A DNA stretch of 64,000 nucleotides from Apteryx mantelli (taxonomy: Eukaryota; Chordata; Aves; Apterygiformes; Apterygidae): NCBI RefSeq assembly GCF_036417845.1, contig NC_089982.1:47827684-47891683 (forward strand). Direction: 5' to 3'. This document shows positions 37,601-48,995 of this stretch, in pieces. Within the stretch, counting starts at the first letter, position 1, and each line of letters begins with the position of its first letter. Position numbers and translations under genes: made by a program. Below the pieces are notes generated by a model that was given only the letters and a program-made list of their open reading frames with translations, was not told where the DNA came from and searched no databases.

Positions 37601-40600
37601 CAAAAAAAACCCAAAGAGCCTACTTTATCTAAGAACTTATAGGCATTCCATCATAACACAAGTAACAATCTTGAAACCACTATAAACAGGAAATATTGCG
37701 CCTATATGAAATATTTTTATTTAAAGTCAGCATGATTTAATCAGCAGGGGAACAAGAAAAAAAAAATCATCAGAGAGTTACCAAAAGTTGTTACCAATAG
37801 TATCATGATTATGAACACTTATTCTTCTTTGGGAGATGGTCCAATCTTCTTTACAAATTACTTTTTCAGCCTTTTTGTATGGTCCACAGGATTTTGAAGA
37901 GTCTGGTACTACATTCTGTAATTATTTCATTATTTGCAAGAACAATATATTATGCTCCATTACAAATAGATTTAAAAATGTTACACTACCTACAATCTAC
38001 CACCCACATAGCAGATGCCCGATTTTTATATTATACAGCTCTACTGAACTATAAACCCTGCAAGCGTTTTGAGCAAAGAACAATGACTGACTTTGGGCAT
38101 TATTTGGTGAAAGGTTTTCCTATGATTAGGTATTTATGTTGGTCAAATTAAAGATTCTCTGTTGCTCAACAGACTAGTCAAAAAAAGCTCATATTATTCC
38201 TCAGAATGAAGAGAATAAAACATGTTATAGATTTTAGGCAAAAAAAAAAAAAAAAAATCAACTGAACCTTTTTTAATAGAATCCAGATAAAGCATTATAG
38301 TATTTTCGCAACAAAAAAGAGAATATGTATTGAATTAAAATGGTTCAATACTACAGCATTTCAGATGCAAGAAACAATGAAGACTATGTATAAACATGTA
38401 GAAACCTGCAATTCCAATTCCAAAAGAAAAAAAAGAAACACAACAGGCACGTTTAACATGGACAGCTGCACTGATTTAATTTGTTCACAGGTCTGCATAA
38501 AGCAACTCAAACTATGTATGGAAGAAAGAGGACCTTAATTACTACTGTGAAACTTCCTTTTATAAATTTATGCATGCATCAAAAAATACACTCACTGCTT
38601 AGTTTAGTTTGCCCAAATTTAGGGGAAAAAAAACAAACCAAAACAAAACGCCCCTCCAAAACCAAAACACTACTGCAGCAAGGTTAAACCCAGGAGGATT
38701 TAAGAAAAAAGTGCTACACACAGTTTCTGAATCTACCAAACATTTGACAATTCCAGGTTTGTTCTGTATGTTAAACAAAACACTTCCCTCCCCCGCCCCA
38801 GATACCAAGCACAATTTCAATATGTTGAAAGGAAGAGGCAATGCTGCATGACTGACTTTCCAAAACCCTCTTTACCACCACCACTGTACTGTACCTTCCA
38901 GTAGTTTGGCTGACAGCTCTGATTAAGCCACTCTGAATACACCGAAAGAGATTTTGGGGTAGTTAAATCTTCATATGGAAACCCCATTCTTACAGCAAAC
39001 AGGGAGGCTTTAAAAAAAGAACCCAACAACAAAAAAATTAATGTATTCATGTTTTTATATATTTTATGATAATGGCTTCATGTAATATTATCTAGGAATC
39101 AAGAAATTCTATATTCTCTATAGGGTTGAGAAGTATTTCTTCAGAGAGTAGTATCAGCCATTACAGTGATGTACAACTGCAGTACCCAATTCTCTCTCTA
39201 CCAGTGATATCAAATTTCCTCAGTTCACTGTAACTATGTTAGCACACGCAAATTGCACCACTGAAAGGGAGAAAAACTCAATTCTGTTAATCAACTGGAC
39301 ACAAATAACTGAGAGCAAGAATAGCCTTGGCTGTGTTTCACAGAAATATTTAAATAAAAGCAAACAATATTAAATTTTACTTATAAAGCTAGACTTCTAT
39401 GAAATGTGAGTAGCAGAGATATTTGCACAATATTTGCCACTTAAACACTGATTCTTGCAGAAATCCATCCACCATCCTACAAGGCATTACACTTCTTTCT
39501 TGCAGCTTTAAGAGTGACTGCTTCCCTGTTTTGAAAATTAATATAGTATGTAACAAGGGAGCAGAAGAAATATCAACACTAACAATGGAAAAATGTTCCA
39601 CTTTTAGGAAACATTATGGCAAAGTAAACTGGAAAAAAAAAGATCAATTGCTCTAATTTTTTAGTTATAGCTACCTTTGATTATTATTATTAAACAGATA
39701 GTGTTGCTAGATTCAGATGTTTTACGAATTTGTATTACCAATCCTTGATATTAATGTCACTGTAATACACAGCTGAACAAGTTTCTCCTGTCCAAGCAAT
39801 AAGAAAAGCCTTCAGTTATTTCTGGACAGCCTTTCTGTGTTTTTCTTAAAAAAAAAAAAAAAAAAAAAAAAAAGACACAAAGTCTGTTTGCACTCAGGGT
39901 AACGCTCATGTAATGGAAAACTGACATGTTCAATGACACAGATCCTCATGCTCCCATTTCTTGAACAAGCAGGCAGTTTTTGGGGGGGGGGGGGTTGAGA
40001 TAAAATTGTGCTTGTGCATGTTTTCAGTCATCCTTTTATGACTTTTGCAGCCTTGTTTCTATTCTTTGAACTTTTCCACTTAGATATTGGTCTAAGTATT
40101 GCTAGGACATAAAAAGGAAAAGGTCAGGCACACTGTGATTATGAAACTTTCCAATCTGTTGGAGACAGATCTGAAAAATTCTCAGCAGACAATAACCAAA
40201 ATAAAAATTTTGTTCACACTTGTGATCATTCTGCACTCAATGTCCCTCACCAGACTCAGTTCTATGTTGGTATACAAAGTCACAGAATCACAGAATCGCT
40301 GAGGTTGGAAGGGACCTCTGGAGATCATCTGGTCCAACTCCCCTGCTCAAGCAGGGTCACCTAGAGCACATTGCACAGGATCGCATCCAGGCGGGTTTTG
40401 AATATCTCCAGAGAAGGAGACTCCACCACCTCTCGGGGCAACCTGTTCCAGTGCTCTGTCACCCTCACAGTGAAAAAGTTTTTCCTCATGTTCAGATGGA
40501 AGCGTCTGTGTTTCAGTTTGTGCCCGTTGCCTCACGTCCTGTCGCTCGGCACCACTGAAAAGAGTCTGGTCCCATCCTCTCGACACCCTCCCTTCAGATA

Positions 40601-43600
40601 CTTGTACACATTGATAAGATCTCCTCTCAGCCTTCTCTTCTCCAGGCTAAACAGGCCCAGCTCTCTCAGCCTTCTCTCATAAGAGAGATGCTCCAGTCCC
40701 CTAATCATCTTTGTAGCCCTTCGCTGGACTTGCTCCAGTAGTGCCACATCCCTCCTGTACTGGGGAGCCCAGAACTGGACGCAGGACTCTAGATGTGGCC
40801 TCACCAGGGCTGAGTAGAGGGGGAGAATCACCTCCCTCGACCTGCTGGCAACACTCTTCCTGATGCACCCCAGCATACCATTGGCCTTCTTGGCCACAAG
40901 GGCACACTGCTGCCTCATGCTTATCTTGGTGTCCACCAGCACTCCCAGGTCCTTCTCCGCAGAGCTGCTTTCCAGCAGGTCAACCCCCAACCTGTACTGG
41001 TGCATGGGGTTATTCCTCCCCAGGTGCAGGACCCTGCACTTGCCTTTGTTGAACTTCATGTGGTTCCTCTCTGCCCACCTCTCCAGCCTGTCCAAGTCTC
41101 TTTGAATGGCAGCACAGCCCCCTGGTGTATCAGCCACTCCTCCCAGTTTTGTATTGTCAGCAAACTTGCTGAGGGTGCACTCTGTGCCTTCATCCAGGTC
41201 ATTGATGAAGAAGTTGAACAAGACTGGAGCCAGTACTGACCCCTGGGGGACACCGCTAGCTACAGGCCTCCAACTAGACTCTGTGCCACTGATCACAACT
41301 CTCTGAGCTCTGCCATTCAGCCAGTTCTCAATCCACCTCACTGTCCACTCATCTAACCCACACTTCCTGAGCTTGTCTATGAGGATGCTATGGGAGACAG
41401 TGTCAAAAGCCTTGCTGAAGTCAAGGGAGACAACATCCACTGCTCTCCCCTCATCTACCCAGCCAGTCATTCCATCATAGAAGGCTATCAGATTGGTTAG
41501 GCATGATTTCCCCTTGGTGAAGCCATGCTGACTACTCCTGATCCCTTTCTTGTCCTCCACATGCTTGGAGATGGCCTCCAGGATGAGCTGCTCCATCACC
41601 TTTTGAGGGATGCAGGTGAGGCTGACTGGCCTGTAGTTCCCTGGGTCCTCCTTCTTGCCCTTTTTGAAGACTGGTGTGACATTGGCTTTCTTCCAGTCCT
41701 CAGGCACTTCTCTTGTCCTCCATGACCTTTCAAAGATGATGGAGAGTGGCTTAGCAATGACATCCGCCAGCTCCCTCAGCACTCGTGGGTGCATCCCATC
41801 AGGGCCCATGGATTTGTGGGTGTCAAGTTTGCTTAAATGATCTCTAACCCACTCCTCCTCCACCAAGGGAAAGTCTTCCTTTCTCCAGACCTTCTCCCTA
41901 GCCTCCAGGGTCTGGGGTTCCTGAGGGCTGGCCTCAGCAGTAAAGACTGAAGCAAAGAAGGCATTCAGTAACTCTGCCTTCTCTGCATCCTTCGTCACCA
42001 GGGCACCCACCCCATTCAGCAAAGGGCCCACATTTTCCCTAGTCTTCCTCTTGCTCCTGATGTATTTGAAGAAGCCCTTCTTGCTGTCCTTGACATCTCT
42101 CGCCAGATTCAATTCCAAATGGGCCTTAGCCTTCCTCCTCGCATCCCTGCATACTCTGACAACGTTCCTATATTCCTCCCAAGTGGCCTGTCCCCCTTTC
42201 CACTTTCTGTAGACTTCCTTCTTCTGGTTGAGTTTTGCCAGGAGCTCCTTGCTCATCCATGCAGGTCTTCTGCCCCCTTTACTTGACTTCCTACTCATAG
42301 GGATGAGCTTGGAGGAAGTGATGTTTGAATATTAACCAGCTCTCTTGAATGCCCCTTCCTTCTAGGGCCCTAACCCATGGGATTCCTCCAGGTAGGTCCC
42401 TGAAGAGGCCAAAGTTTGCTCTCCTGAAGTCCAGGGTTGCGATCCTACTTGGTGCCCTGCTGCCTCCTCGCAGGATCCTGAACTCCACCATCTCATGGTC
42501 ACTGCAGCCAAGGTTGCTCCCAGCCTTCATGTCTGCAACCAGTCCTTCTTTGTTTGTTAGTACGAGGTCCAGCAGCACACCTCTCCTTGTTGGCTCCTCC
42601 ACCACCTGTGTCAAGAAGTTGTCACCAGTGCTCTGCAGGAACCTCCAGGACTGTTTGTGCCTAGCTGTGTTGTCTTTCCAGCAGATATCGGGGTGGTTGA
42701 AGTCCCCCATGAGAACCAGGGCCTGGGATCGTGAGGCTACTTCCAGCTGTCTGTAGAAGGCCTCATCGACTTCCTCATCCTGATCAGGTGGCCTGTAGTA
42801 AACACCCACAACAGTGTCACCCATGCTAGCCTGCCCTTTAATCCTTACCCATAAGCTCTCGACTTGCTCTTCATCCACCCCTAGGCACAGCTCAATACAT
42901 TCCAGTTGCTCTCTCACATAAAGAGCAACTCCACCACCTCGCTTTCCTGGCCTGTCTTTCCTAAAAAGCACGTAGCCATCCATGACAGCACTCCAGTCAT
43001 GCGAGCTATCCCACCATATCTCTGTAAGTCCTTATTGCTGGGTTCCTAAGTCCTGTCCTAAAGAAAGTATGCAGCAAATGAAGTAGCTCTTTCAAAACTA
43101 CAAGAATTGGTCAGTGTGGTTATCTGTTCAACAAAAGCTACACCAATATGCAACTAATTTTTGTGTAGACCATCATCACTATAAACCTCAGCTGTAAAAA
43201 TACATCAGCTTTGGTTATTCTCTGGTTTACAACTACAATGGCAAGACTAAAAAAACGACATCAGGTTTGAGTTTTTTTGTTCAAGGCAAATTCTACCACT
43301 GTCATCCTCTCCATAGAGCATGGCTTAACCTTTCATCACAGCTTGTGATTAGCTAAAAATTGTTCACTTATAACCCACAGTATCATCTTCCTTGCACAAT
43401 ATGATACAATTATTTGCTCACCTCCTCAGTTTTGCACTGTTTTCAAAGCCTCTTTTTGCATGTTTTTTGGGGCAAAGGAATGACATCTACATTTTACTCA
43501 CTGCGTGAAAATGATGCAAGATTTGACTTCAGACATCAACAACTATCATGTTTGAATGATTTTGCTCTCTAGTCAATTATTTTAGTGTTCACAGCCTCTG

Positions 43601-46600
43601 ACTCAATTTTTCATTTCCAGATCTAGAACCTGGTGACTCACGATCAGCCATTTTTAATCTACATTGGTTGTTTTGTTTTCTTCTACACTGAAAATGCTGA
43701 GAATGAAATAAATTCAAAGAGATAGCTACAGAGTCTAGATAGAAGCCCAGATGCAGACACTTCTGAAAGTCCAAAGACTTTAGTAATTCTTTTAATTTTA
43801 TTAATAATCAGAGATACTACCATTTTAAACAATACATACTATCATTTTCTTTGCATTGTAAAATCCAAGACTATGAAAGGTTCTCAACAAGGATATGACA
43901 GGACATGAAAAATATATCCTCTCCCTTAAGTTCTCTTTGTACTAAAGGTTTAAAACATCTGCACTTCAATTTGAGTCAAAGGAAACAGACCTGTGAAGGC
44001 TATTTAGGTATCATGGTACTGTAAGAGATTCAGTCAGGATTTTTAACATGAAACTGAAAATATCACATTACTTTCATTAAAACTTTACTGCCAGGAACCA
44101 CACACTGGCCACACATTATCTTTGGTTAGTTGATGATTTTTAAATGTGCGCTACAGCTTGCCTCCTCCTCTCTAGTGTCAATCACTCAGTGAAATTAAAT
44201 TTTAGGAGAGACACTTTCCTGAACTGCATCACTAAACATATTCTAATAAAATTGCAGAAATATTTAAAGGTCAGGAAAAAAAAAAAGTAATTATCTCCAG
44301 CATCTTCAATGAAGAGTGGGGGGGGGGAAAAAAAAGAAAGAAAAAAAAGCTTGCATGGATTACAGATATTTAAGGTATTGATATGAAAAAGTTTTACTGC
44401 TCTAGCTAGCTTTTTGGTGAAAAACGTAAACATTTTTATGTGGAAAAGAAACTGCCATTTCCCTCATATAGTGATTTGAATGTCAAAATGTATTCTTCTG
44501 AAGCTGTAGCTCTACTTTCTCTTTATCTTCAGCTGCTAAAGTGATCACGGCTTCTTTTATCCACATTCTGTATTTCCACAGAAAATACTCCACATTCCTT
44601 CACAAGGAATATTATTTTTCCTCAATTTCTCTACCACTTTGATTCATTCACTAATATATACGACCACCTCTGATTTTTACTCAGATGCATCTTTAGCTTT
44701 CCTGTCATTCTTCTGCCACTACTGCTAAACAGTCTATTAATGAGAACTTCCTCAGAAGAAAAAGGACTCAGCGTAACATCCCTGTCCACATGACTTTGTT
44801 ATGCAATGTGCTATCATCTTAGTTTGGAAAACATATTTTAAATCAGTACTTAATTCCTCACTTTCTTCTTCATCTTTCTTATCTTTTGTGTTCATTCATT
44901 CAATCACATTTTTTAAATATTCTGCTATCTACCTAAGATGAGGAGAAAGAGTATCATGAGCACTTCTTCCTCCTCTACTTAACACCTGACCAGTTTCTTT
45001 TTCAATCATCAGTGAAACCTCTCTTACCAAAGCTAGTTGTAATCTAAACATGGCCAACTACCTGAATTAAATAGAATCTACAAATCCATCTCTCTTTTCA
45101 GATCTCCTGTCAAACACAATCATCATCTCCTCTATTTGCCCTACTTTACTTCATCCAAAAAACCCTCTGTTGAACTTACTTCTCTATCATTCTGTACACA
45201 CTAATTCCTTCAAGAACCTTTTATTTTTTCTTGTCAATTTCAAAGCACTTGACTCACCTTTAAGGCTCAGATAATGTCACTTCTTTTTAAATCTCAACTC
45301 CTACACTTGTCTCCACATTTCTTTCCAAGCAGACCCATACATTTTAAAAATCCTTAACTGTCAGCCAAGTAACCTTCCACTTACTATACATGTACCTTCC
45401 TGGAATATGCATCTCTTTTAAAGCTAATATTATTCTATCAGCAATAGCTCCTATTTTTAAATCCCAACTGTTCCTTGAGTTTGCTATCACTCATTTGTTG
45501 TGCCTAGGAGTACAGCCTCTAGTTTTTGTTTGTTTGTTTTTCAGAAACACTCAAGTCCTCACTAATATCTTTAAACTATGAAATACAGTAACGGTGCTCA
45601 ATATATACTAAAGCAGCCATATGTAACTCTACAGTCTATTAATTCTGTGATTCTTTAGAAACAGTTACTCCATAGTTTTAAACGAAATATTTATGTCTAA
45701 CAGCTTCAGCTTGTACAATGCCTTGTGTTATGTTTTCAGTGATATTAGCAAAGCCTCAGGATTACAACTTAATATTTGCAGCTGAATTTGTGAAGAGACC
45801 ATAAAACTATTTTTCTTTTCATGTGGAAATAATGGAATAAAACCTAATTCATACACATGTAATAAACTTAATAGAGTAAATACTTCAGAATTACTTGAGT
45901 ATGTTCACTTGATTGTCAGGTAATCTCCAACCATGTTATCAAGATAAATGTATGGCAATTGTAACTATAATAGGAAGGGTTTTAAGAAGAAGCTAAGACT
46001 TGGAAACAGTTAAAGTAATAATTACCTGACTCTCCAACTAATAATGTATGCTTAGTGTGTTCAGTGACTTTTCTCGCTACACCAATTGCATTTTTTACAC
46101 GTCTCAGATCCGCAACTGCCCCAACTTCCATAGTGTTGCTGAAAACAAAAAAATATTTAAAGCCTGCTTAGATCAAATTTAATAAAAATACAAGAATGTT
46201 TGCACATTTTTTTATTAAACAAAATCTGTTCTGATATAAATTAGAAAGATTACTGTTTTAATGTATTGCTTTAATTGTTCCATGGTAAACAGCCATAGAC
46301 AGATGGTGTCACACTACTAGGGTAAAGCTTCATACATACATAACTTCCTTGCACTGACAGGGGGGTATTATTTAAGTAGCAACAACTCCAGGCAGAATAA
46401 TACTTTTATTAGAGTAACTATTCTGTTACATAAACTCATATCATGAACCAAACAAACACTTGTTATTTTTTTTTGAAGCACGACACGTTTAAATAGTAAA
46501 TAAGGTATAGAAGACAATTCTTTTACAGGTAAAATATTTATGGAAGGAATCTAAAGGGAACGCTTATGATGCTACAAACATGAAAATTTTGCCTTTGTTA

Positions 46601-48995
46601 CCATCTGCTTTTTAGCTGCTGTATCTACAGCTGAATTACTGCACTACATGTACAGATTTAATAATGAACATACTTAGTTACTCTTGCACCAATTAGTTAA
46701 ATATTTTTTTCTAGTTCCACAAGTTAACATATTAACTTGTCCAAACTCAGCTCTAAAATCAACAAGATCTCTGTAACAACCCTTGTATTAAGATGTGCTA
46801 AAAACTACAGGGATCATTCTTTTCTCCATGCACTTCTCTTACCCGTCCATAATCATTGCATCCAGTGTTGTTTCTCCACTTTCATCTGGGCTTCCTCCAT
46901 ATCCCACACTCCCATCACATTGGTCAATCTCACACTGACCACAACCTTTTTCAACTGCGTCCAGCTCAGAGCCTCCCATCTGTAATATTCTCCACGCTGT
47001 AATCAACACAATTAAATGTCAACAGTGAAAACAGTCTCCACAATTACATTAAGAATGTTTTAAAGATGGACACTATGAAGATGCATTATGTAAGTAGACA
47101 AAAGTAAAGTATAATTTACAGGTGAAATACATATATATTTAAAAGAACCAAAACATAAAATATTACTTCTCTAAATACTGATTTGCTTGCATATCTGATC
47201 AGTGTTCTGAGAAATTAAGCTTTCTTTTTCCTAAATGGAAAGGTATTATTTACTAACAATCACAAATTCTCCATATTAAATAGCCTCCTCTGTCCAGAAC
47301 CAGCCAATACTTTATCACCATTTGGGTAAAGCCTTTTGGTTGGGGGGGGGGGGGGGGAAGGAAGGAAAAGAGGAAGAAGATTTAGCAAAACTCTTATCTC
47401 AGAAAAGAGAAACAGCTTATAACAAGCAGCTCTCAAAAGCTTCCTCAGAGAATTGTGCCCTAAGTGCCCAGCTACATTTAAACCTAATATCCGTAACAAT
47501 ACATAAAAACAAAAAGAAACTGAAAACAAGATATATAAGTAATATCAGTCTCCACTTTCTATTCAACCCTTAGTTGATGTCTTCTATTTCTTTAATGTCT
47601 ACCTCATGGCCTGATTTAGTAAGACATTATAGATGTGTCAAACATACATGACTTAAATAAACTGGGCCTGAAGGCTTTGCTCATGAGAAATACTTCACAA
47701 AATTGGACCTCGGGCAAGATTTCCCAAGATGCTTGGGCCTGCTGCCATTGACAGCTGCAATACTGCTACCTCCTCCCTTGCGCTGGCTCTAGTGCTCCCC
47801 TGGTTGCCAGACTCTGCACAGGAGAGGTAGCGGAAGCACACAGCCCAGCTCTTTTGGCAGCAGAAAACTATTACTTTGGCTCAACAATCTCAAAAAGCCC
47901 TTGTCTTCACAAATGCTGCATGCAACTGCATGAAACTGGCTGCATGAAGAAAAAAAAAAAAATTAGCATCCAGCTCTACAGATGCTGGTCTGCATAACAA
48001 ACTTCAGTGTGAGCAGTACTGCTCCAATTCCAATTACCTTTTCTTTCAGATACTTTCAGATATTTGCAAAAGAAGGGTCTTGTTTCCAAGAGAGTATTTC
48101 AGTCCTGACCTACACAAGACTTTAGGTAATCCACTTCACCAGCAAGGCATCACCAACAAGGAGTTATTTACAACCTAACTATGCTAATATAGCCTATGCT
48201 TATTTCTAAACCAGCATCAACTAATTTCTGTTGGCACATTTGCCATAGAAAAAATTTGTCTTAACAAACTTAATAACACTTCACAAAACTACACAGAGCA
48301 CTAAAAATATAATATTCCAAATTATCTAAATCTTCAGGAGGAAAGAATGATTATTGCAGACACTACTAAAAAATGAACAACTAATTTTAACAGCAGCAAC
48401 AACACAAATCACATTATTAGGAAAAATATACTTTTTTTAACCTAGCTTTTCCGCAAGTTTCCACAAAATCCATTTGCTTTATTTTTTTCCAGCCTTGAGC
48501 TTTAAGCCCCCTCCTCACAGCTCTCAGGGCCACGCTACGGCTCGGTGGCAGAGGGCCGCGAGTGCAAAAGCCAGCCCAGGGGCTCTGCCCTTCCCACACG
48601 GAGGCAGCCGGGGGCCGGGCTCCCCCAGACCCGACGTGCGGCCTCCCCAAGCACGCAGAAAGGCTTTTTGCACAGTTTCCCCTCTGGCAACGCTCCAGTG
48701 CGTTTTTCTGCGCGTTGTCAAGGGCGTTTTCCAACACTTTTGCTGCTTTTTGGCCAACACCGGCAGCCTCCGCCCAGCGGCCCCCGGCCGGACGGCGCGC
48801 CAGGGACAGCCCGGAGCGCCCGGCAACGCCCCGGCCCCCCGCCCGGCCCCCGCCGGGGACACCTGTCTCCGTGGCCTTCCCAAACGCCCAGGTGTTGACG
48901 ACCAGAGGCAGCGCGGCCGGGGCCGCGGCCGCGGCCGCCGCCAACTGCAGCGCGACAACCAGCAGCTGCGCCCCCCCGCCCGCCGCCATCTCCAT
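31570..48995 (-). CDS. AGA: AGA, aspartylglucosaminidase (lysosomal N4-(beta-N-acetylglucosaminyl)-L-asparaginase), complete, 9 exons
   Basis: Join on - strand: 48995-48863, 46996-46843, 46138-46026, 39007-38895, 37915-37795, 35813-35738, 34956-34849, 32624-32491, 31670-31570. That is 1053 nt, 350 aa (human 346), with all GT-AG and phases consistent. It is a lysosomal Ntn-hydrolase that cleaves the GlcNAc-Asn bond of glycoproteins. A precursor autocleaves before Thr to alpha and beta chains. Visible: signal peptide (residues 1-27), PLVVNTW, cleavage site HD209/T210 (nucleophile), R238 and D241 of GRVGDSP, T261-G262 (substrate pocket), and disulfide cysteines 66-71, 165-181, 290-310, 321-349. 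The human Finnish disease residue Cys163 corresponds to intact C165. The N-glycosylation site equivalent to human N308 is kept (N312, NAT). That of human N38 is lost (GKAT). The alpha-chain tail before the cleavage site is two residues longer than human and divergent. The gene appears fully functional. Confidence 0.97.
32491..32624 (-). CDS. AGA: AGA exon 8
   Basis: 134 nt, ttttag|CTATCAA to TTATG|gtatgt. Encodes [35 protein letters not shown] and [11 protein letters not shown]290 and C310 pair in the family. NAT at 312 keeps the glycosylation site equivalent to human N308. Confidence 0.97.
32998..33072 (-). mobile_element. CR1 LINE 3'-end fragment
   Basis: About 75 bp. On the - strand it ends gatctccagaggtcccttccagcctcaac...ttctgtg, the CR1 tail. 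It lies in AGA intron 7, sense to the gene. Confidence 0.9.
34849..34956 (-). CDS. AGA: AGA exon 7: substrate-binding residues
   Basis: 108 nt, cactgaag|C to CCCAG|gtttgt. Encodes [15 protein letters not shown], then [10 protein letters not shown] and MMRFLP. R238 and D241 bind the substrate asparagine carboxylate/amino groups in the family, and T261-G262 form the oxyanion hole. The acceptor is the less usual AAG type with a modest pyrimidine tract, close to a (TA/CA)n repeat. Confidence 0.95.
34991..35036. repeat. (TA)n/(CA)n compound microsatellite next to AGA exon 7
   Basis: TATATA, GTGTATATATA, CACACACACACA and TATATATA blocks starting 35 bp upstream (in the - direction) of the AGA exon 7 acceptor at 34957. 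It lies where branch-point and tract sequences are expected. Confidence 0.95.
35738..35813 (-). CDS. AGA: AGA exon 6
   Basis: 76 nt, aattttag|GT to CCAGG|gttagt. Encodes [18 protein letters not shown], the start of the beta chain with the conserved ASGTSTNG strand that builds the active site. Confidence 0.94.
37795..37915 (-). CDS. AGA: AGA exon 5: end of alpha chain and autocleavage site
   Basis: 121 nt, aattacag|AATGTA to TATTG|gtaaca. Encodes [18 protein letters not shown], a variable tail ([16 protein letters not shown]) and HNHDTIG. Asp209-Thr210 is the self-processing bond, and Thr210 becomes the nucleophile and N-terminus of the beta chain. The tail has a Cys (192) and is two residues longer than in human. 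The reading frame here is too short to stand out as an ORF; it was found by the HDTIG motif and phase. Confidence 0.94.
38895..39007 (-). CDS. AGA: AGA exon 4
   Basis: 113 nt, ttttaaag|CC to GGAAG|gtacag. Encodes [20 protein letters not shown] and SCQPNYWK. Cys165 (the position mutated in Finnish aspartylglucosaminuria) is intact. The segment between EDL and SCQ is the least conserved of the alpha chain. Confidence 0.95.
39848..39873. repeat. A26 homopolymer in AGA intron 3
   Basis: Twenty-six A on the + strand (T on the AGA sense strand). No adjacent recognisable retrosequence, so it is treated as a simple repeat. Confidence 0.9.
40532..42298 (-). pseudogene. CR1 reverse transcriptase domain remnant, catalytic residue changed
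   Basis: A 588-codon frame with the non-LTR RT blocks in order: [29 protein letters not shown] (catalytic D at residue 299), [13 protein letters not shown] and the catalytic box reading FADN (residues 379-382, codon at 41153-41155) instead of FADD. The frame ends SVVPSDRT at a TGA where the related copies suggest an Arg codon (CGA to TGA). About 65 more codons follow before the normal end. The FADN change should abolish polymerase activity. Confidence 0.93.
42291..42983 (-). pseudogene. CR1 endonuclease domain remnant
   Basis: A 230-codon open frame with the APE-type endonuclease signatures [17 protein letters not shown] and the catalytic SDH (CSDHEMVEF). Open frame actually continues upstream to the 5' edge of the element. 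It ends prematurely (TAG) because 11 bp present in the other CR1 of this window are missing just before the following frame. Confidence 0.92.
46026..46138 (-). CDS. AGA: AGA exon 3
   Basis: 113 nt, ttttcag|C to TCAG|gtaatt. Encodes [19 protein letters not shown] followed by VARKV, and HTLLVGES, conserved core strands of the alpha subunit. Confidence 0.96.
46843..46996 (-). CDS. AGA: AGA exon 2
   Basis: 154 nt, gattacag|CG to ACGG|gtaaga. Encodes [18 protein letters not shown], then [13 protein letters not shown] and [10 protein letters not shown], almost identical to mammalian AGA. C66 and C71 form a disulfide in the family. Confidence 0.96.
46997..48862 (-). other. AGA: AGA intron 1
   Basis: 1.87 kb. 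The 5' end lies in the CpG island. It contains a G16 run at 47342-47357. Nothing else recognised. Confidence 0.8.
47342..47357. repeat. G16 homopolymer
   Basis: Sixteen consecutive G followed by a GGAAGGAAGG purine tract, within AGA intron 1. It is one of four long G runs in the window (also 18325-18339, 24641-24653, 39982-39994). Confidence 0.95.

Larger units (their letters stand above)
40281..43033 (-). mobile_element. CR1 LINE retrotransposon, 5'-truncated, long ORF2 remnant
   Basis: About 2.75 kb in the same orientation as AGA. It runs from within the endonuclease domain ([19 protein letters not shown] at the 5' edge, about 43028) to a complete 3' end with terminal ATTCTGTGATTCTGTG on the - strand (40281-40297). 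Endonuclease and reverse-transcriptase frames are long and read well, so the copy is young relative to the other fragments. It is not mobile: it lacks ORF1 and the 5' part and carries an 11-bp deletion, a changed active-site codon and a late stop. The 5' edge is approximate. Confidence 0.95.
39008..46025 (-). other. AGA: AGA intron 3 (7.0 kb) containing a long CR1
   Basis: The longest AGA intron. About 40% of it is a sense-oriented CR1 (40281-43033). It also holds an A26 run (39848-39873) and a G13 run (39982-39994). No additional AGA exon is needed, since phases on either side match. Confidence 0.85.

Noticed and set aside
39848..39873. A26 run considered as the tail of a processed pseudogene
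   Set aside because: The sequence upstream of the run shows no gene similarity or target-site duplication.
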